This document shows positions 47,483 to 61,900 of a stretch of DNA of 64,000 bases, in pieces (position 1 is the first letter of the stretch; each line of letters opens with the position of its first letter). The DNA lies in NCBI GenBank assembly GCA_001179505.1, contig CDMY01000897.1, positions 124,001 to 188,000 on the forward strand, read 5' to 3'. The notes beneath the pieces are model-generated. The model saw only the letters and a program-made list of their open reading frames with translations. It was not told the origin of the DNA and ran no database searches. Position numbers and translations under genes: made by a program. This DNA is from Vitrella brassicaformis. Taxonomy: Eukaryota; Sar; Vitrellaceae.

Positions 47483-49160
47483 GGCCCAATGAGGGATGGC
47501 AGTGAGGGAGGGAGAGGGGGACGAGCGTGTTGATATTGAGGAGAGGCGGGATTCTCTGTGTGCGCATATTGGGTGGGAATGGGATGGTTGACTTGAGTTA
47601 ACACATTGCACTTACTTAGCAAACATATGATGGCATGGACGAAAAGTTCCGTCGCCTTGTTTGTTACTAAATCTGTCAGTCAGTCAGGGCACTTCGATCA
47701 CTTGACAGACAGACACGGCCGACCACAATAAAAGCGGCAGATAGATCGACTTGTCACACACCACACCACACAGCACACCACGGCAGGCAGGCAGACACGG
47801 CACGGCACGAAAGGAAATACAAACCAACGAGAGGGAGGGAGGAAGAGAGAGGGAGAGGGAGAGGGAGGGAGGAAGCATCAGGCAACCGTGGGAGGCTTTG
47901 CGGCCTTTCTGTCCATTTCCTTATCATCCCATACCCACACTCATGGACACACACCCACCCAGCTACTCTCCGGCAGACAGACAGACAGCTGCACACACAT
48001 CCATCCATCCATCTCCACAGCCACCCGCACCCGCACACGCGCCATTGCCCTGGGCTGCCTGTCAATATTGTTGCATTACGGGAAGAGCAGACGAGAGAGA
48101 GGCAGAGAGAGACCTCAGTTGTAAGTGTGCAGGCCAGGCGTGTAAGTGAGTGAACATAGTCAATAAAAAAGTAAGAAGCCGTGGAAGTACGTGTGGATGG
48201 ATGGATGGATGTGTGTGTATGTGCATCGCTGGGCGACCTGCCTGCCTGCCTGCCTGCTTGCCTGCCTGCTTCAACAGAGAGAGAGAGAGAGAGAGAATGA
48301 GTGGGGGCGTTGGGTGCGATGGAGCGATCGATCGGTGAACCCGGCGGGCAGGCGGGCAGGTGGCTATACACACACACACACACACATTCACACACGCACG
48401 GTGTGGATGAGGGCACGCCGTCAGTCACAGATAAGATACGAGCAAACAAAGAACATGGTGGCGTGGCGGATGAATGGATGAGGGTGTGGGTGAGGGTGTG
48501 GATGTGTGTCTGCATCACATCACACGCAGGCGTGACAAACACGCCTACCTACCTACGGGTGTGTACCAGCCAACCAAGGACACGACCTAGGAGTGTATGT
48601 GTGTGTGTATGTTAGTTCCCCGTCCGTCCGTCCGGCCCTCTGGGACCCATTGCATCCACTCACTCACGTCCGACCCTTCACGCAGGCAGACCAGGCAGGC
48701 AGCTATGCCCACCCTACCCTACCCCACCCTCCCCCCCTGTGCTGTCCTGTGCGTCAGTCAAAAAGTGCCCCTCCCCTTTTCTTCCCCACAGTCCGTCCAT
48801 CCATCCCTCCCTTACTCACTCAACTCACTCGGCCGGCCAGTCGAAGCCATCGTGCAAGACAGACCGCAAGGCAAGCCGACACACTGACTGATGGATACTG
48901 CTGCCAGGCCATATGCTATGTGCGTGTGTGAAGCGACGTCGCACCTACCGTACGCCACGCCACCCAGAGAGAGGGCTAGGTAGCCAGCTAAGCTGCCCAA
49001 AAACAGCACAGCAGCTCGGCTCGCTTGACCAATTGAATTAACAGCAATGAAGCTACAAACGACAATTAAGAAACAAAAGAACCATCCACACACACACCCA
49101 TCCATCCCTTCAGACAGACAGACAGACAGGGCCACCTGTCGTGCCAATCAAGACAGTCAG
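47483..49160. other. Repeat-rich convergent intergenic region
   Basis: The longest gene-free stretch (about 1.7 kb). It contains (GGGA)n at about 47830-47875, GGATGGATG at about 48195-48212, (TGCC)n at about 48236-48268, (GA)n at about 48276-48297, (CA)n at about 48367-48386 and many CCATCC/GTCC copies. Reading frames in it are all low-complexity His-Thr or Cys-Val artefacts. No RNA gene was recognised. Confidence 0.6.
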
Positions 49161-50452
49161 TCACTCTGATACGGCCCTGTCCACCCGGGTGGCGGGTGGC
49201 TTCAGGTACGTCACACTCACACCCACTCCCCCCCTCTGCTGCTGCTGCTGCTGCTGCCCACCAGACAAGATTGTCAGTGCATCCCTATCCCCCACAGCAC
49301 CATCCCTGTTAACCCCACCCTGCCCGAGTGCTTGCAGAGCCCCACCAAGGCGCTGTCGCACCTCAGCGGCAGTCAGCCCCGCAACGGCGGGATCGCGAGC
49401 CGGCGACCGAGGCGGAGACGGCGGTGAGTGCATGTCACGCCGTGGCGTGACGATGGCTTCTGTCGAGGGCGGCGAGAGAGCGGAGGTGACAGAGGGCGGG
49501 GAGAGGGCGGGGTCGTCTCCTTGGGCCTCTTCGAGAGGGGGTGGGGGGCAGGACGGTCCGATGCGGGTGATCGCACCCATGCTGCGTCCAGGGGCCCCCG
49601 ACTTGAGCATCTTCTCCCTCAGAGTGGCGACCGTGACTGTCGCCGGCGGCCGACTGGCTTGCCGATGGCTCGTGGGGCCTTTGTGCTGCATCATGGGATT
49701 GCTGCTGCGGTCACTCCCGGGGGTGTTCTTCCGCTGCAGCATGGCGGCCTCGGTCATGGCGATGGATGCAGGCGGCCGGGGGGGCAGTCTGTGTTTGTTG
49801 GCCTGGCGCATCATGAGGGCGATGTTGTGGGGAATGGACACGGGCGACTGTGCGGGAGCGAGCGGGAGGGGCGGGACGGCTGGGTAAGGGTGGGCTGACG
49901 TGTCGTTGGAGGGCGGGGGAGGGGGCAGCCGCGTGGCCAGCCCGGCCAGCATCCTCGACGCGCTCACAGAGTTGAGCGACCTGGACCTCTCGAGCTTCTC
50001 CTGCCTAACGAGGCCGGCTGGGATCGACATAGGCATGTTCTGGTGAGAGGTCGCGGGGTGCTGGCTCTGCCTTGACTGCCCGCTGCCGCCCAGCCCTCCG
50101 AACAAGTTCATGTCGAATCGCTCGAAGAAGGATGCCTCTCCCCTGCTGGTTGAGGCGGGGGTGAGCGAGGCCACCCGCGGGATGCGCGAGGCGGATGAGC
50201 CGAGTGCCTCGCCCTTGCTGTTGGTGCGAGGGGTGAGGGGGTTGTGCTGCGCGAGTTGGCCGCCGGTGTTGGCGGCCCGGAGGGAGAAGGGGAGGGAGCC
50301 GACGTTGGAGACGTACGAGTCCTGCGCCGCGACGGGCTGGTTGTAGTAGGGCGACTCGCTGTCGTTGACAATGTACGAGTTGACGGGCCGGTCCACCACC
50401 ATGACCTCCTTGTGGTACTTGAACACAAACCGACTGCAGTGGTGGACATCAC

Positions 50453-50484
<32 letters not shown>

Positions 50485-53400
50485 CTTTCTCTTTGCGTGT
50501 GTGTGTGTGCATGTGGGCGTGGGTGCCGTACGTCTGTAGGTGCGCCTGTGCCTCGACGAACTTCTTGAGTGCCTCTGATGCGACAATTTTGCCGGGCACG
50601 CCGTTGCTCTCCATCATGTTGCCGGTGAGGACATCGATGCCCCAGATGTCGTAGCGGATGCGCTGCGTGCCGATCAGTCCCCCGACGCAGTTCCCGAAAT
50701 GCATGCCTATTCTCATGTTGAGATGGGGGATCTGCTCACACACACACACACACACATACATCTTGATGAGTGAAGGGCGGGTTGTGTGAGTACCTTGAGT
50801 CTCTCCCGCACTTGGTGTATCTTGTTGAGCATCGAGTGGGCCATCTTGAACATCTTCTCGGCCCCCTCGACGCCCTTGCTCTTCCGCACACTCACACTCT
50901 TGGAAATCTCCACCACCACTTTGCCCACGCCCTTCTTGCCACCACCACCACCACCACTATTCGGCAGCTGCTCACTCTGACCGTCCTTGCCGCCTGACTG
51001 CGTGGTGCCGGTGGCCTGGGTGTGCTGTGACGCGGGCGACTGGCTGCCGCTCGCACGCGGGGCGATAGCATTGTTGCTGCCAGCTCCTTTGTCCTGGCAG
51101 CTGCACTCGTCGTTGATTGCTATTGCTTTGGTGGGTGCGTGTGGGGGCGACTCGGTGTCCGGGGAGGTCGAGTGCACCGACCCGTGTGTGACGGCGACGT
51201 AGGCGTCGCCGATGGTGCAGACTTTGTAGACGCCGAGGTCGGTGGTCTCCTGGTCGAAGATGGAGAACAGCTCGGTGAGGAGCTCGACGACCTGCCGGGG
51301 CGGCACCCCCTTGGCCCAGGACGTGAAGCCTACTATGTCGGCAAACAGGAAGGTCACCTCCTTGTGCTCGTACGCCAGCTGGATCGCCTCGCCCTTTATC
51401 ACGCCACTCAACACCTGCAGTGCACATCACAGCCACATACACGCGGGAATGGATGGATGGATGGCCCCCGTCTCGTGTGTGTGAAGAGTGGTGGTAGGGA
51501 GAGAGGAGGAGATTTGTGTGTAGTGTACCTGTTGCGGCAGCACTCCGTCGAGGATTTCGTTGGCCCTCCGCTCGTTGCGCTCGGACTTCTGCTTGTTGAC
51601 CCAGTTCAGCCGGTCGTAATACTCCTGCACACGCACACACACATGGGGAAAAGAGCGAGCCATCAGCCATGCACACATACACACACACGATCGCCCATCG
51701 CTCTCTCCCCCTGCCGCAGTGAGCAAACGTGCCTTGTAGTATGACGTGATGGCGTTGATGACCATGAACATGGGAATCATGAGGAACGCCTCCCTGGCCG
51801 CCTGCCCGTTCGGCCCGCTCCGCCAGCGCGTCCACAGCGTCAGGTACGTCAGCACAGCCGCACACACAATGAAGTCCAGCAGCAGGATCCAGCAATACAG
51901 CAAACCCGAGGCGTGGTGCAAGATCGTTATCCTGCAGACAGATGCGCACGCATCGATCAACTCAGCGGTGGGGGCATACCATACGTGCCATGGGCCAGGT
52001 CAATGTGTGTGTGTGTGTGTGTGTGTACCAGAAAAAGACGTCGATGGTGTTGACGAACTGGTAGTAGGCGAAGGTGGGCTCGGTGTTTTCGAACATCCAT
52101 GAGGGCTGCGAGAGGCTCGAGATGGTCCCCGCCAGCACCGCCACCGCCAGAGCGATGATCAGCGGCCGGCTGTTCTTGACGTTCTTCCGCATGCAGGTCC
52201 GCTTGATGTGGAACAGCGTCAGGAGGGCAATGAAGAGCACCACAAAGAGGCCCCGGATCGTCCACACGATGCTGATGTCCAGCTTTCTCTCGCCGAGGGC
52301 GGTGTCGCCCGTGCCGTAGGCGCCGGGCATGAAGACCATCTCGATGGTCTGGATCACATAGGCCACCTGCAACCACACAGAGAGAGAGGGAAATGGCGAG
52401 TGAGTGCTGTGTGTCGGGTGGGGGTGATCAGGGCTGTTGGTTGGTATGCGATGCTCACGAGCCAGAAGAAGAGGGCCTGTTCGATGCGGTTGACGTTGTT
52501 GCCCTCGTCGAAGAAGTAATCGCGGTACATCTCCTCCTCACGCTTCTCCCGGAAGAGCAGCGTGAACCGATTGTACCGCTTCTTGTCTGCACACACACAC
52601 ACACACACAGATGCCAGCTCAATGCTGTCTGTCTGTCTGTTTGTTGTTTTGTGTGTCTGCCTGGGTCATTTCCTCACCGAGGAAGTAGCTGTCGAACGGT
52701 CCCTTGTCGACCCCCCAGATGCAGCCAAACAGACTATACATCATCCTGGTCAGCACGCCCCTCTCCCTCTCCTGCCCCGCGCCGCCCTTGTCCCCCTCGC
52801 CGCCTCCCTTATCCGCCTCGCGCCACGCCGACACACTCGTGGCGTCGATATTGTCGCCGGAGGGCCACTTCTTGCCGGGAAAGGCCGAATGCAGAGTCGC
52901 GAACGCCTCACGCACGCCCTTTGCGCGTCGTTTCTCCAGCTCGTCCATGCGAGCGCCGTTGTCCTGCAGGTTCAGGGTGGAGTCGAGGGAGCCCCCGCTG
53001 CTCCGCCTCCTGGCCACGACCTCCTCTGCTGCTTGCGCCGGCCGCTCCTCGTCACTGGGACCCACGGCGTTGCGGACCCGTGTGGATGGGTGGAACTTGC
53101 CTGACTCGGGAATGGTGATGGCGACCTGGTCGGTAGCCATGAGGTGGGTGGTGCCGGGCGTCATGGCCGTGGGCGGCAGATGGTTGTCGGAGAAGGACAC
53201 CTTCCGGCTGTTCTGCCGCAGGCCGTTCTTGACCGTCTCGACGAGGGTGCTGGGCGGGGCGGGCGGGAAGGACACACTCGCGGACGGCACCAGGGGCAGC
53301 TGCATCGGCGAGGGAGGGGGCAGCAGCAGCTCCTCGCTTCCCTTCCCTTCGCCCCTTTCCGGTGCTGGCGGGTGGTCCGGGGGTGGGCGCATTGTGAGGA

Positions 53401-56400
53401 CCCCTCTTCTGGCCACCAGGCTCTCGAGCGACCGGGTGACGCGCTCGCCAGGGTCCCTCTCTGACTCGAGCACGATTGCTGACGGGCAAGGGGATGGGAG
53501 CGTGGGGGGAATGCACGGCGGGAAGGGGGGGTTGGTCGTGGTGGTGCGGGTGGGCGGCGTCACGCCCACACACGCCCCGGTGGCCTCCGCGTCTTTGTCC
53601 TTGCCTGTGCTTGTGCCGTTCTCGTCAGCAGCAGCGGTTGGGTGGTCGTTGTCTGCGGCGGAGCGCGTTGCCTCGCGCGACGGCATGGGTGGCGACTGCG
53701 ATGATGTGGTTTTGGTTGGGGGGCGGGTGGTGGTGTTTGTCTTGGTGCTGTGGTGCTCGCTGTTGGTGAGTGCGATGTTGATGGTGGACGAGGTGTGCTG
53801 GGCGGGTGTGGCCTCAGTGAGGAGGTAGGTGTCCATGAGCCCCTTGCCCTTCACGTGGGTCTTGCGCGCCTCCCACTTGTAGCGGGGGTCGGACTTGACG
53901 TGCTCATACCTGACACACCACACATGGACACACACACACTCGCGAGTGTGCAACGACGCACCCCTCAATCTCTCTCTCTGTGTGTGTGTGTGTGTGCGTC
54001 TGACGTTGAGTTGGATATGTGGACGTGGTCGGCCTCGCCTGTCGTCTTCATGCGCGAGGCCGTCTGCACACACACACACACACACAGACACAGAGGGGTG
54101 CCATGCATGCCACCCACCCATCCCATGAACGCGGCAAGCCAAACGATTCACTGACTGACTGACATGTTTCTTTCCTCACTACTCACGTTGACAGTGTCCC
54201 CGAAGAGGGCATATTGGGGTTTCTTGGCGCCGACCACTCCGGCGACCACCTTGCCCGTGTGGACGCCGATCTTAACGTGCAGCACGCACTGCTCCCACTC
54301 CTGCTTCTCGGGGCACTTGCGGTCGTACATCATCTTCTTGGCGATCTGCAGCTGAGCCACGCCCATGCGGATGGCAGTCAGGGCGTCGTTCGAGGGGTCC
54401 GGCGGAGTGGCCGGCGTGGGGGCGCCGGGGTGCAGACCACTGGCCGCCAGGTAGGTCTCTGCCACCGTCTCGATCTTCTGGCAGTTGTAGCGCTCCGCTG
54501 CGCGGTCGAACGCCCTGCATAGACAGACCCACACACAAATGGTGGGATCGATGGCCTGTGCGAGCGTGCATGTGTGGGTGGGTGAGAGTGTAAGTGTCCT
54601 TAGTTAGTAGGCTGCGTACTTGAATACGGTGTCGAGCATTTTGACGAGTTTGGTGGGCTCCATGGAGGCGACCAACTCGTGGAAGGCGTAGATGTCGCAG
54701 AAGATGACTGACACCGTTCCAGGGTCCTCCGAGATGATCGGCCGACCAGGGCCTGAGCGAGCAAGAAACAAACACACAACCGAACCAGCCAAGCCCTCAT
54801 TCACTGACTCACGCAGTGCAGACCGATCAACACGCCGAGGCCCACGTACCTGATAAGTCGAGGTATGTGTCGACGATGTGGTCAGGGAGCGACCAATTGA
54901 GGATCTCCCTCTGCCGCGCGAGTGCGTCCCGCCCCTCGGCCTCGTAAATGAATGCAATCCGCTGCTGGTACTCGAACCGGCGGCCGACGAAGGCCGAGAA
55001 CGCCGTGATGCCCAGGAGAATCGGCATGTAGTCGCAGAGGATCTGCAGCCGTTCGTCCAGTGAGTCGGAGCCGCCCGGGTTGCTCTTCTCGATGTCGTCC
55101 AAGGCATATCTGAGGGAGAAGATGGTCATGTGGGCGACGTTGATCCAGAAGGCGTAGGTGAATGGGATCCGCAGGATCACGAAGGATATCACGGGCAGCA
55201 TTGCTGTCGTCTGCACGCCGTCACTCGTCTGCACAATGGGTGACCACCACACACACGCAAATCGAGAGCACATCAAGACACCGCGAACCGGTGTGTGTGT
55301 GTCCGTGTGTGTGTGTGGGGGGGGGGGGGGGNNNNNNNNNNNNNNNNNNNNNNNNNNNNNNNNNNNNNNNNNNNNNNNNNNNNNNNNNNNNNNNNNNNNN
55401 NNNNNNNNNNNNNNNNNNNNNNNNNNNNNNNNNNNNNNNNNNNNNNNNNNNNNNNNNNNNNNNNNNNNNNNNNNNNNNNNNNNNNNNNNNNNNNNNNNNN
55501 NNNNNNNNNNNNNNNNNNNNNNNNNNNNNNNNNNNNNNNNNNNNNNNNNNNNNNNNNNNNNNNNNNNNNNNNNNNNNNNNNNNNNNNNNNNNNNNNNNNN
55601 NNNNNNNNNNNNNNNNNNNNNNNNNNNNNNNGGGGGGGGGGGGGGGGGGAGACGGTGGCTCACTGACCGAGACAACGTCGATGGTGGCCTTGTAGACGAG
55701 CCCCAGGACACAGATGGTGATCATGATGCGCACGTACTGGTCGACGAAGAGCCTGCTCCAGGTAAATGCGAAGAACATGGCGAGGGCGAAGGAGGCGAAG
55801 TACTGGGCCACGTTGGTCTTCCACTCGATCTTGCCCCCACCCAACTCGAAGATCGTCACGTAGCCCGCGTACATGAAGGTGATCAGGATGGCGAAACCCA
55901 GCAGGACACGGAAGAACGGCGTGTACTTCCTAAAAGTCAGACAGACCACAGACAGACACACCCATGCAGAAGACACGGCCAGAAGGGAGTGCATTCGGTG
56001 TGTGTGCGGCTGTCTGTCTGTCTGTCTGCCAGGCACCCACCCATCCTACCTACCTGATTTTGATTTTGAAGTGCTGCAGGTACTCCTTCTCGATCTGTTT
56101 GTCCTTGAACCGCAGCGAGAAGCGCCAGAGCATCTCGTCGACGTTCCTCTGGCTGCCCGAGGAGGGTGTGCCGCTGACGCTGGTGCTGACGGTGCCGTCC
56201 TTGCCGTGCTCACTGCCGCCGCTGAGCTTCCAGTAGTGCACACCGCCCGTCAGACATGCCCACGACCGATCCACCAGCAGCGACACAAAGGTCCGCCAAT
56301 CACGCTTCTTGGCTGCAAGCACCATTGGTTGACACACAAACAGACAGAGGGAGAGGGATGGAGGGGCGGGCAAGGGAGGGAGGGAGGGAGGGAGAAGGGG

Positions 56401-57988
56401 ATGTGATGTGGTGTGGTGTGTTGTGTACCACTGCATTCGATTTCGACTGTCCGCTGGATGGGGTTGTCGTTGGGGCTGCACTCGATGTGTCTCTGGAGTA
56501 TCCTGCCCAGCTCCTCGGGCGCCAGCAGCTGCAGCAGCTTCCGACGCTCCTCAAACCACTCCTGCACCACCGTCAGGGGCGAACGGTAAAACCTGACAGA
56601 CACACACATCATACAGACAGTCACACAACACATATGATTGATCTCTTGATCTCTCTCTCTCTGTTGGCCTGGCCAGACGCTCCGCTCGCTGACCGCTTGT
56701 AGACGTGCGAGATGCCCAATTCCATCAAGAAACAGGTGGCGCAGCTGAGGAGCGTGGCGAGCCAGTACTGCGTGGCCCCGAAGAGGTGCACAGCCACGCC
56801 CTCCATGGACTTGTGGGGCCAGCCGGTGACCGAGTAGGTGAAGATGGAGGGGAAGAAGAGCACCACCGAGAAGCCCAACGTCACGCCGGCGTATAGCCAG
56901 GTCCACCGCTGGGTGCACATGGCCACCTTGATGGTGACGGTGAGGATGGTGTTGAAGAAGGCGGCTGTGCCGAGGGTCATGATGTCGACGGTCTTGCCGT
57001 TGGGGAGTGCGGTGGAGACGTCGAAGGCCAGGTAGAGGGCGCCTGCGTTGATGAGGCCGTACAGCAGACCCTGGAACACCCAGGCCGCGAAAATCCGCGA
57101 GTTGAAGCACAGATGACGCTGCCCCTGATGCACAAACACACCACACAGCCGCCACAGAGAGAGGGAGAGTGAGAGGCGTGGCGTGCAAAGCACAGCGGAG
57201 AGAGGCTGCCAGTGGTCCATCCATCGGCCATCTAGACTCCTGTGTGCAGTGACTGCACCTCACCTGTTGGTAGAGGATGGGGACGTATGGCAGTATGTGC
57301 ACGTAGATGTCCTCCTCGAGGAGGCCGTAGAGCACTATGGGCAGCGACGTCCACACCACGTTGTACGACATCAGCAGCCAGCTCTCGTACAGGGACGTGC
57401 CGCTGTAGGCGTTCAGGAAGATAAAGTAAAACTGACTCACACACACACGCGGAGAGAGAGAGAGAACCACAGAACAGACACGTGTGTGTTGTGTGTGGGG
57501 GTGTCTCAAAGAGAGAGGGGTGGTGGGTTGTGTGCAGTGCACCATCGCATTGCGTACGTTAGGTAGGATGAGGCAGATGTTCTTGAAAAAGGAGTAGAGG
57601 ATGACGACACTCAGCCTGACGTAGTTGAGCCTCCCGTGGACGAACAGCAGCTTCCTGAGGAACCGGAACCGCCCGATTGCGTAGTCGCTCGCACGCACCG
57701 CCTGCATCCCTTCGTTGCCGATGATCCCCACACCCACGTCAGCCTCCTACACACACAACAGAGACCTGTCATCATCATGGCCCTCCCTCTGTGTGTGTGT
57801 GTGGTACCTGGAGCATGGAGACGTCGTTGGCACCGTCGCCGATGGCGAGAGTGGTTGGGTGCGGTTTGAGGCAGCGCTTGACCATACGGACCAGCTCGGC
57901 CTTCTGCGCGGGCGCTACGCGGCACGCCAGCACAGACTTGCACGCACACGCCATCGTCAGAAACAAGTGCTGCAAGAAAGCATCCACA

Positions 57989-58025
<37 letters not shown>

Positions 58026-58938
58026 GAAGCATGCACCTCAGAGCAGAGCAGTGCCGTGCATGTGTGTGGATGTGTGTGTACCTTACCTTCATTTCGTCCG
58101 AGTGCAGGATGTTGTAGAGGGTCCTGCCGTCGACGACGAGCACGCAGGGCTCCTTGACCTTCTCCTTCTCGCTGGCCTGGAACTTCTTGTAGACGCACCG
58201 GATGTCCTCGAGGGCAGTGGCCTCGTTGTGCGCCAGACACTCGATGCGCCGGAAGTGCGCCTGGATCAGCTGACACGCGTAGCCCACATTCACAGCCGTC
58301 TCGCGCTTGTCGCCTGGACACATACACCGGGGGACATCGATCCATCCATCCATCCACCCATACTGCCATGGTCGTGTGTGCGCGCGTGTGTGTAGGATGG
58401 TACCGGTGAGCATCCAGACTTTGATGCCGCCGTCAAGCAGCGCCTTAATGGTTGCGGCCACGCCCGGCTGCAGCTTGTCCTCAATCGCCGTCGCACCCAA
58501 CAGCTAACACACACGTCACATGACACAGAGAGAGAGAGAAAGATGCGCGTATGTGTGTGTGTGTGTGTGTGTGCAAGGCCCAGTGAGTGCGTGTGTGAGT
58601 ATTGACCCACTACCTCGAGATTTGCCTCGAAGTCTTCGGCGACCTTTTCGAGCCGCTCCTCCCTCTGCAGGAGAGAGCTCCTGGCGTCGTTGTACCGCTT
58701 GCTGAAGCTCTCGTACTCACTCTGGTCCAGACGACGGCGAGCCAACACTGCACACACACAGACAGACATAGAGAGATGGATGGTGCTGCCAGGGACGACC
58801 GGGTGTGAATGTCTGGACGTACCCATTGTCCTGAGTCCCTTGACGGCGAACTCGTTGATGTGCCGGCGGACCTTGGCGATCTGCTCGTTCTGGTTGGGCG
58901 CCAGACGCTCAAGCATTGCACTGTCGGCACCCTGCACA

Positions 58939-58978
<40 letters not shown>

Positions 58979-61900
58979 AGACACAGAGACAAACACAGAG
59001 AGAGGGAGAGGGAGATCCACCCACCAGCCCATCCCATCACACCACACCGTACCTTGCAGTAGAGCATGGCGCCCTCCTTGCCATGTTCCCTGACGACGAT
59101 GCTCATCCTTTTCCTGTTGCTGTTGAACTCGTTGATCCCCACGATCTGCACGGTCTGCGGCTCCCCCTGGATGTCCAAGGTGAGAGTGGTCGAGGTCCGC
59201 GGCGGGATGAGCTGGTAGCCAAGGCAGCTGGCAGCCACCACAAAGGCTTCCTCGTCAGGATTGGCGGCCTGGTAATGGAACTGAGTCCTGCCCTTGTCGA
59301 AGTAGCTCTTGCGGATCTCGTGCACGTTGCTCGCCATCCTGATGGGGGCGGGGCGGGGCTTCTCCTGGTCGTAGTACTGGGCCGACAGCACGTGGGAGTC
59401 CACACTCATGCTGAAGTTGGCAACGTTGGTCGCGGAGCTCACGTCAACTGCCGTCGCATTGCTCCCGCCCGTCGCGGCCATGTCATGTTCGTGTTTCTCC
59501 TGCTGCTGCTGCATGATGGCGGCCATCGAGGGATGCATCTGCTTGAGCCGCTCGGTCAGCAGCTCGCGGCCCCGCTCGATGGTGTCGTTGGTGGTGCTGT
59601 TGTTTGCGTTGACCTGGCCGGCGTGTGTGTGCCGCTGCATGCGCCGCGAGTGTGAGAGGGGGGAGAAGGGATTGCAGTGGGAGAGCGTGCAGGGGCCCTC
59701 CTGGCTCTCTGGTCGAGATACGGGGTGCCGCTCGGAAGGGATGACGGTGTGGCAGAGGGCCATGACTTTCAGAAACGCGTCGATCTTCTCGCTGCGCTCG
59801 TCGTTGGCCTCCAGGTCCCTGTGTGACAACAGAGAGAGAATTCACACAGATGGATTGAGATGAAATGAGATGAGATGGGTCAGTCAGTGAAGTGCACTGG
59901 CGCAGTACAGAACGTGTGCCTCTGGTTCCCCTAGCTACCTGAGTATCCGTGGATCTTTGAAGCGGCATCGAGGGTGCGTCCGGATCGACGCAGGAGCTGA
60001 CCACACACACACGCACAGACACACACACACATGCATCTTCAGTCTGGGGGATGAGTGCAGTGCGTCTAGTCTGTCCCTCCCTCCCTCCCACTTTTGCTCT
60101 CACTTACATGCTCTAGTTGACCTGGATCCCTGCGAGAATGGCGAGGGCGGGCTCTTGCCCCGTACCACCCCGTTCACCACCTCCCCCCCACCCCCGTCAG
60201 CACCCACAGGGGCCACCACCATGCAGGCCCCACACGCCTCGTCATACATGTCGCTCTCCCTGCTGGTGTACAGACCCGGGTCGGTGTAATGGTGCACCGA
60301 CCGACGCACAGCCGAGTTGGCGGGCGACGAGGCGGCCGAGGCGTCCTCGCCGTCGCCCCTGCGAGAGGACACGCCCATGTCTGGCTCGGTGGTCAGGGCC
60401 TCATTGCCCACGTCCTCATTGCCGATGTCCTGCATCTGATCGTCCAGATTGTCAGACTCGCTGGAGCTGTCGGACGAATGGTCGTCCTCGAAGGGCTGCG
60501 GGACGGGGGCGAAGGAGTGGAAGAGGTCATCCTGGCTGAGTGGGGCGGTGAGGGGCATCTGGTCGGAGTGATCGGGCATGACGATGTCCTCCCCCTCGGC
60601 GTGGTCGAGCGCGTAGTGCACCCTCGACGCCACGTTGTCCATGTCAATCATCTCCTGGCTGACCTCGTGCGGCGGCCGTCTACCCTGGCCCTGAGAGTCG
60701 TCGTCCACAAAGTGGCGGCCGTCGTAAGGACTCAGGGCGTGCGCATCGTGCCAGGGGGTGTACTCCTCCAGTCCCATGTTGTCGCGGGAAGCCGACGCAG
60801 CATTGGTCATGGGGAGGGAGATGGGCAGCGCGGGGCTGTGGCTGCTCTCGAGCTCGTCTGCCTCCTGGGGAGTCGCGAGTCGTGGGTTGAGAGCCATCGC
60901 CAGCCCCAAATCTGGCGCAGTGGCCGTCCGCTGATACTTGCCGAAGGCAACGGCGTCAGACTGAACACATACAAACACATACACACACACATCGCCCATC
61001 CACACAGCAGATCTATCTGCGGATCGGGGCCGTGTGCGTGCCTGTGTGGCGACGGGAAAGCTTCGTGGGGGTCCGTCGTCTTGTCCGTCCATGGGCATGG
61101 GAATTGGGATGAGGGGGTCGGCGACGCGCGGCTGGGGGTGGGGATGGGCATGGGTGTGGGGGTAAGGGGGCGGCGGGGGCGGGTGTCTTGGGAGCTTGAT
61201 CCTCTCCTTCTTGCCGTACTTGCGGCCAGCTATCGAACACATCGCAAACTCCATCTCGTTCTCTGCGACAGGGGGACAACACAACACAACACAACACACA
61301 TAGGAAATGTGTCAGTCAGCGGGCTGGTCAGTCAATTGCTGCCTTGCCCTGCCCTGCCCTGGTCTGCTCTCACCGACCTGTGATTGTGCCGGTTTTGTCA
61401 GAGAAGACGTATTCGATTTGCCCAAGGTCGTCGTTGAGGTTGGCCGTCCTTGCCTGCGCCTTGACCACCGTCGACTCGCCCGGACTGCCGTCGCGCCCAG
61501 GCTCTGCCGCCCCCTTGACGTACTCCAGATCGGGGTCGTTCTCGATGAAGATAGCCTGGATGAACCGGACGAAGTCGATGGTGACACAGAGGGAGATCGG
61601 CACGAGGTTGTTGTAGAGGATGGCGAATGTGATGATGCGCAGCCAGTCGTGGTATCGTTTGACGCTCTCGCCCGCGAAGTAGAGGAACACCTCTGGCTCC
61701 TTGTCGGTGAACCGGAAGGACAGCCACACCGAGATGGCCACCATGATGGTCAGCACCGCCGCGATGATGAAGAGGTACCAGTTGACGTCGCGCTCAATCT
61801 TGGACCGCTTGTTGCGCGGCGGGCGGGAGTTTCGGTGAAGGCGCGTGTCCACCCCTGCACACACACATCGACGACATCGACAGACGAGTGAGGGAGCTAA

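Noticed and set aside
47483-49160. Reading frames of 60-260 codons between the coiled-coil gene and the cyclase
   Set aside because: All consist of tetranucleotide-repeat translation with no coherent splicing or domain.
50390-54720. Adenylate cyclase instead of guanylate cyclase
   Set aside because: The P4-ATPase fusion and the Glu in KIET favour GTP. The second specificity position (Ala in QYALFG) is not the Asp typical of adenylyl cyclases.
55332-55631. Frames running through the N block
   Set aside because: They are artefacts of translating undetermined bases.
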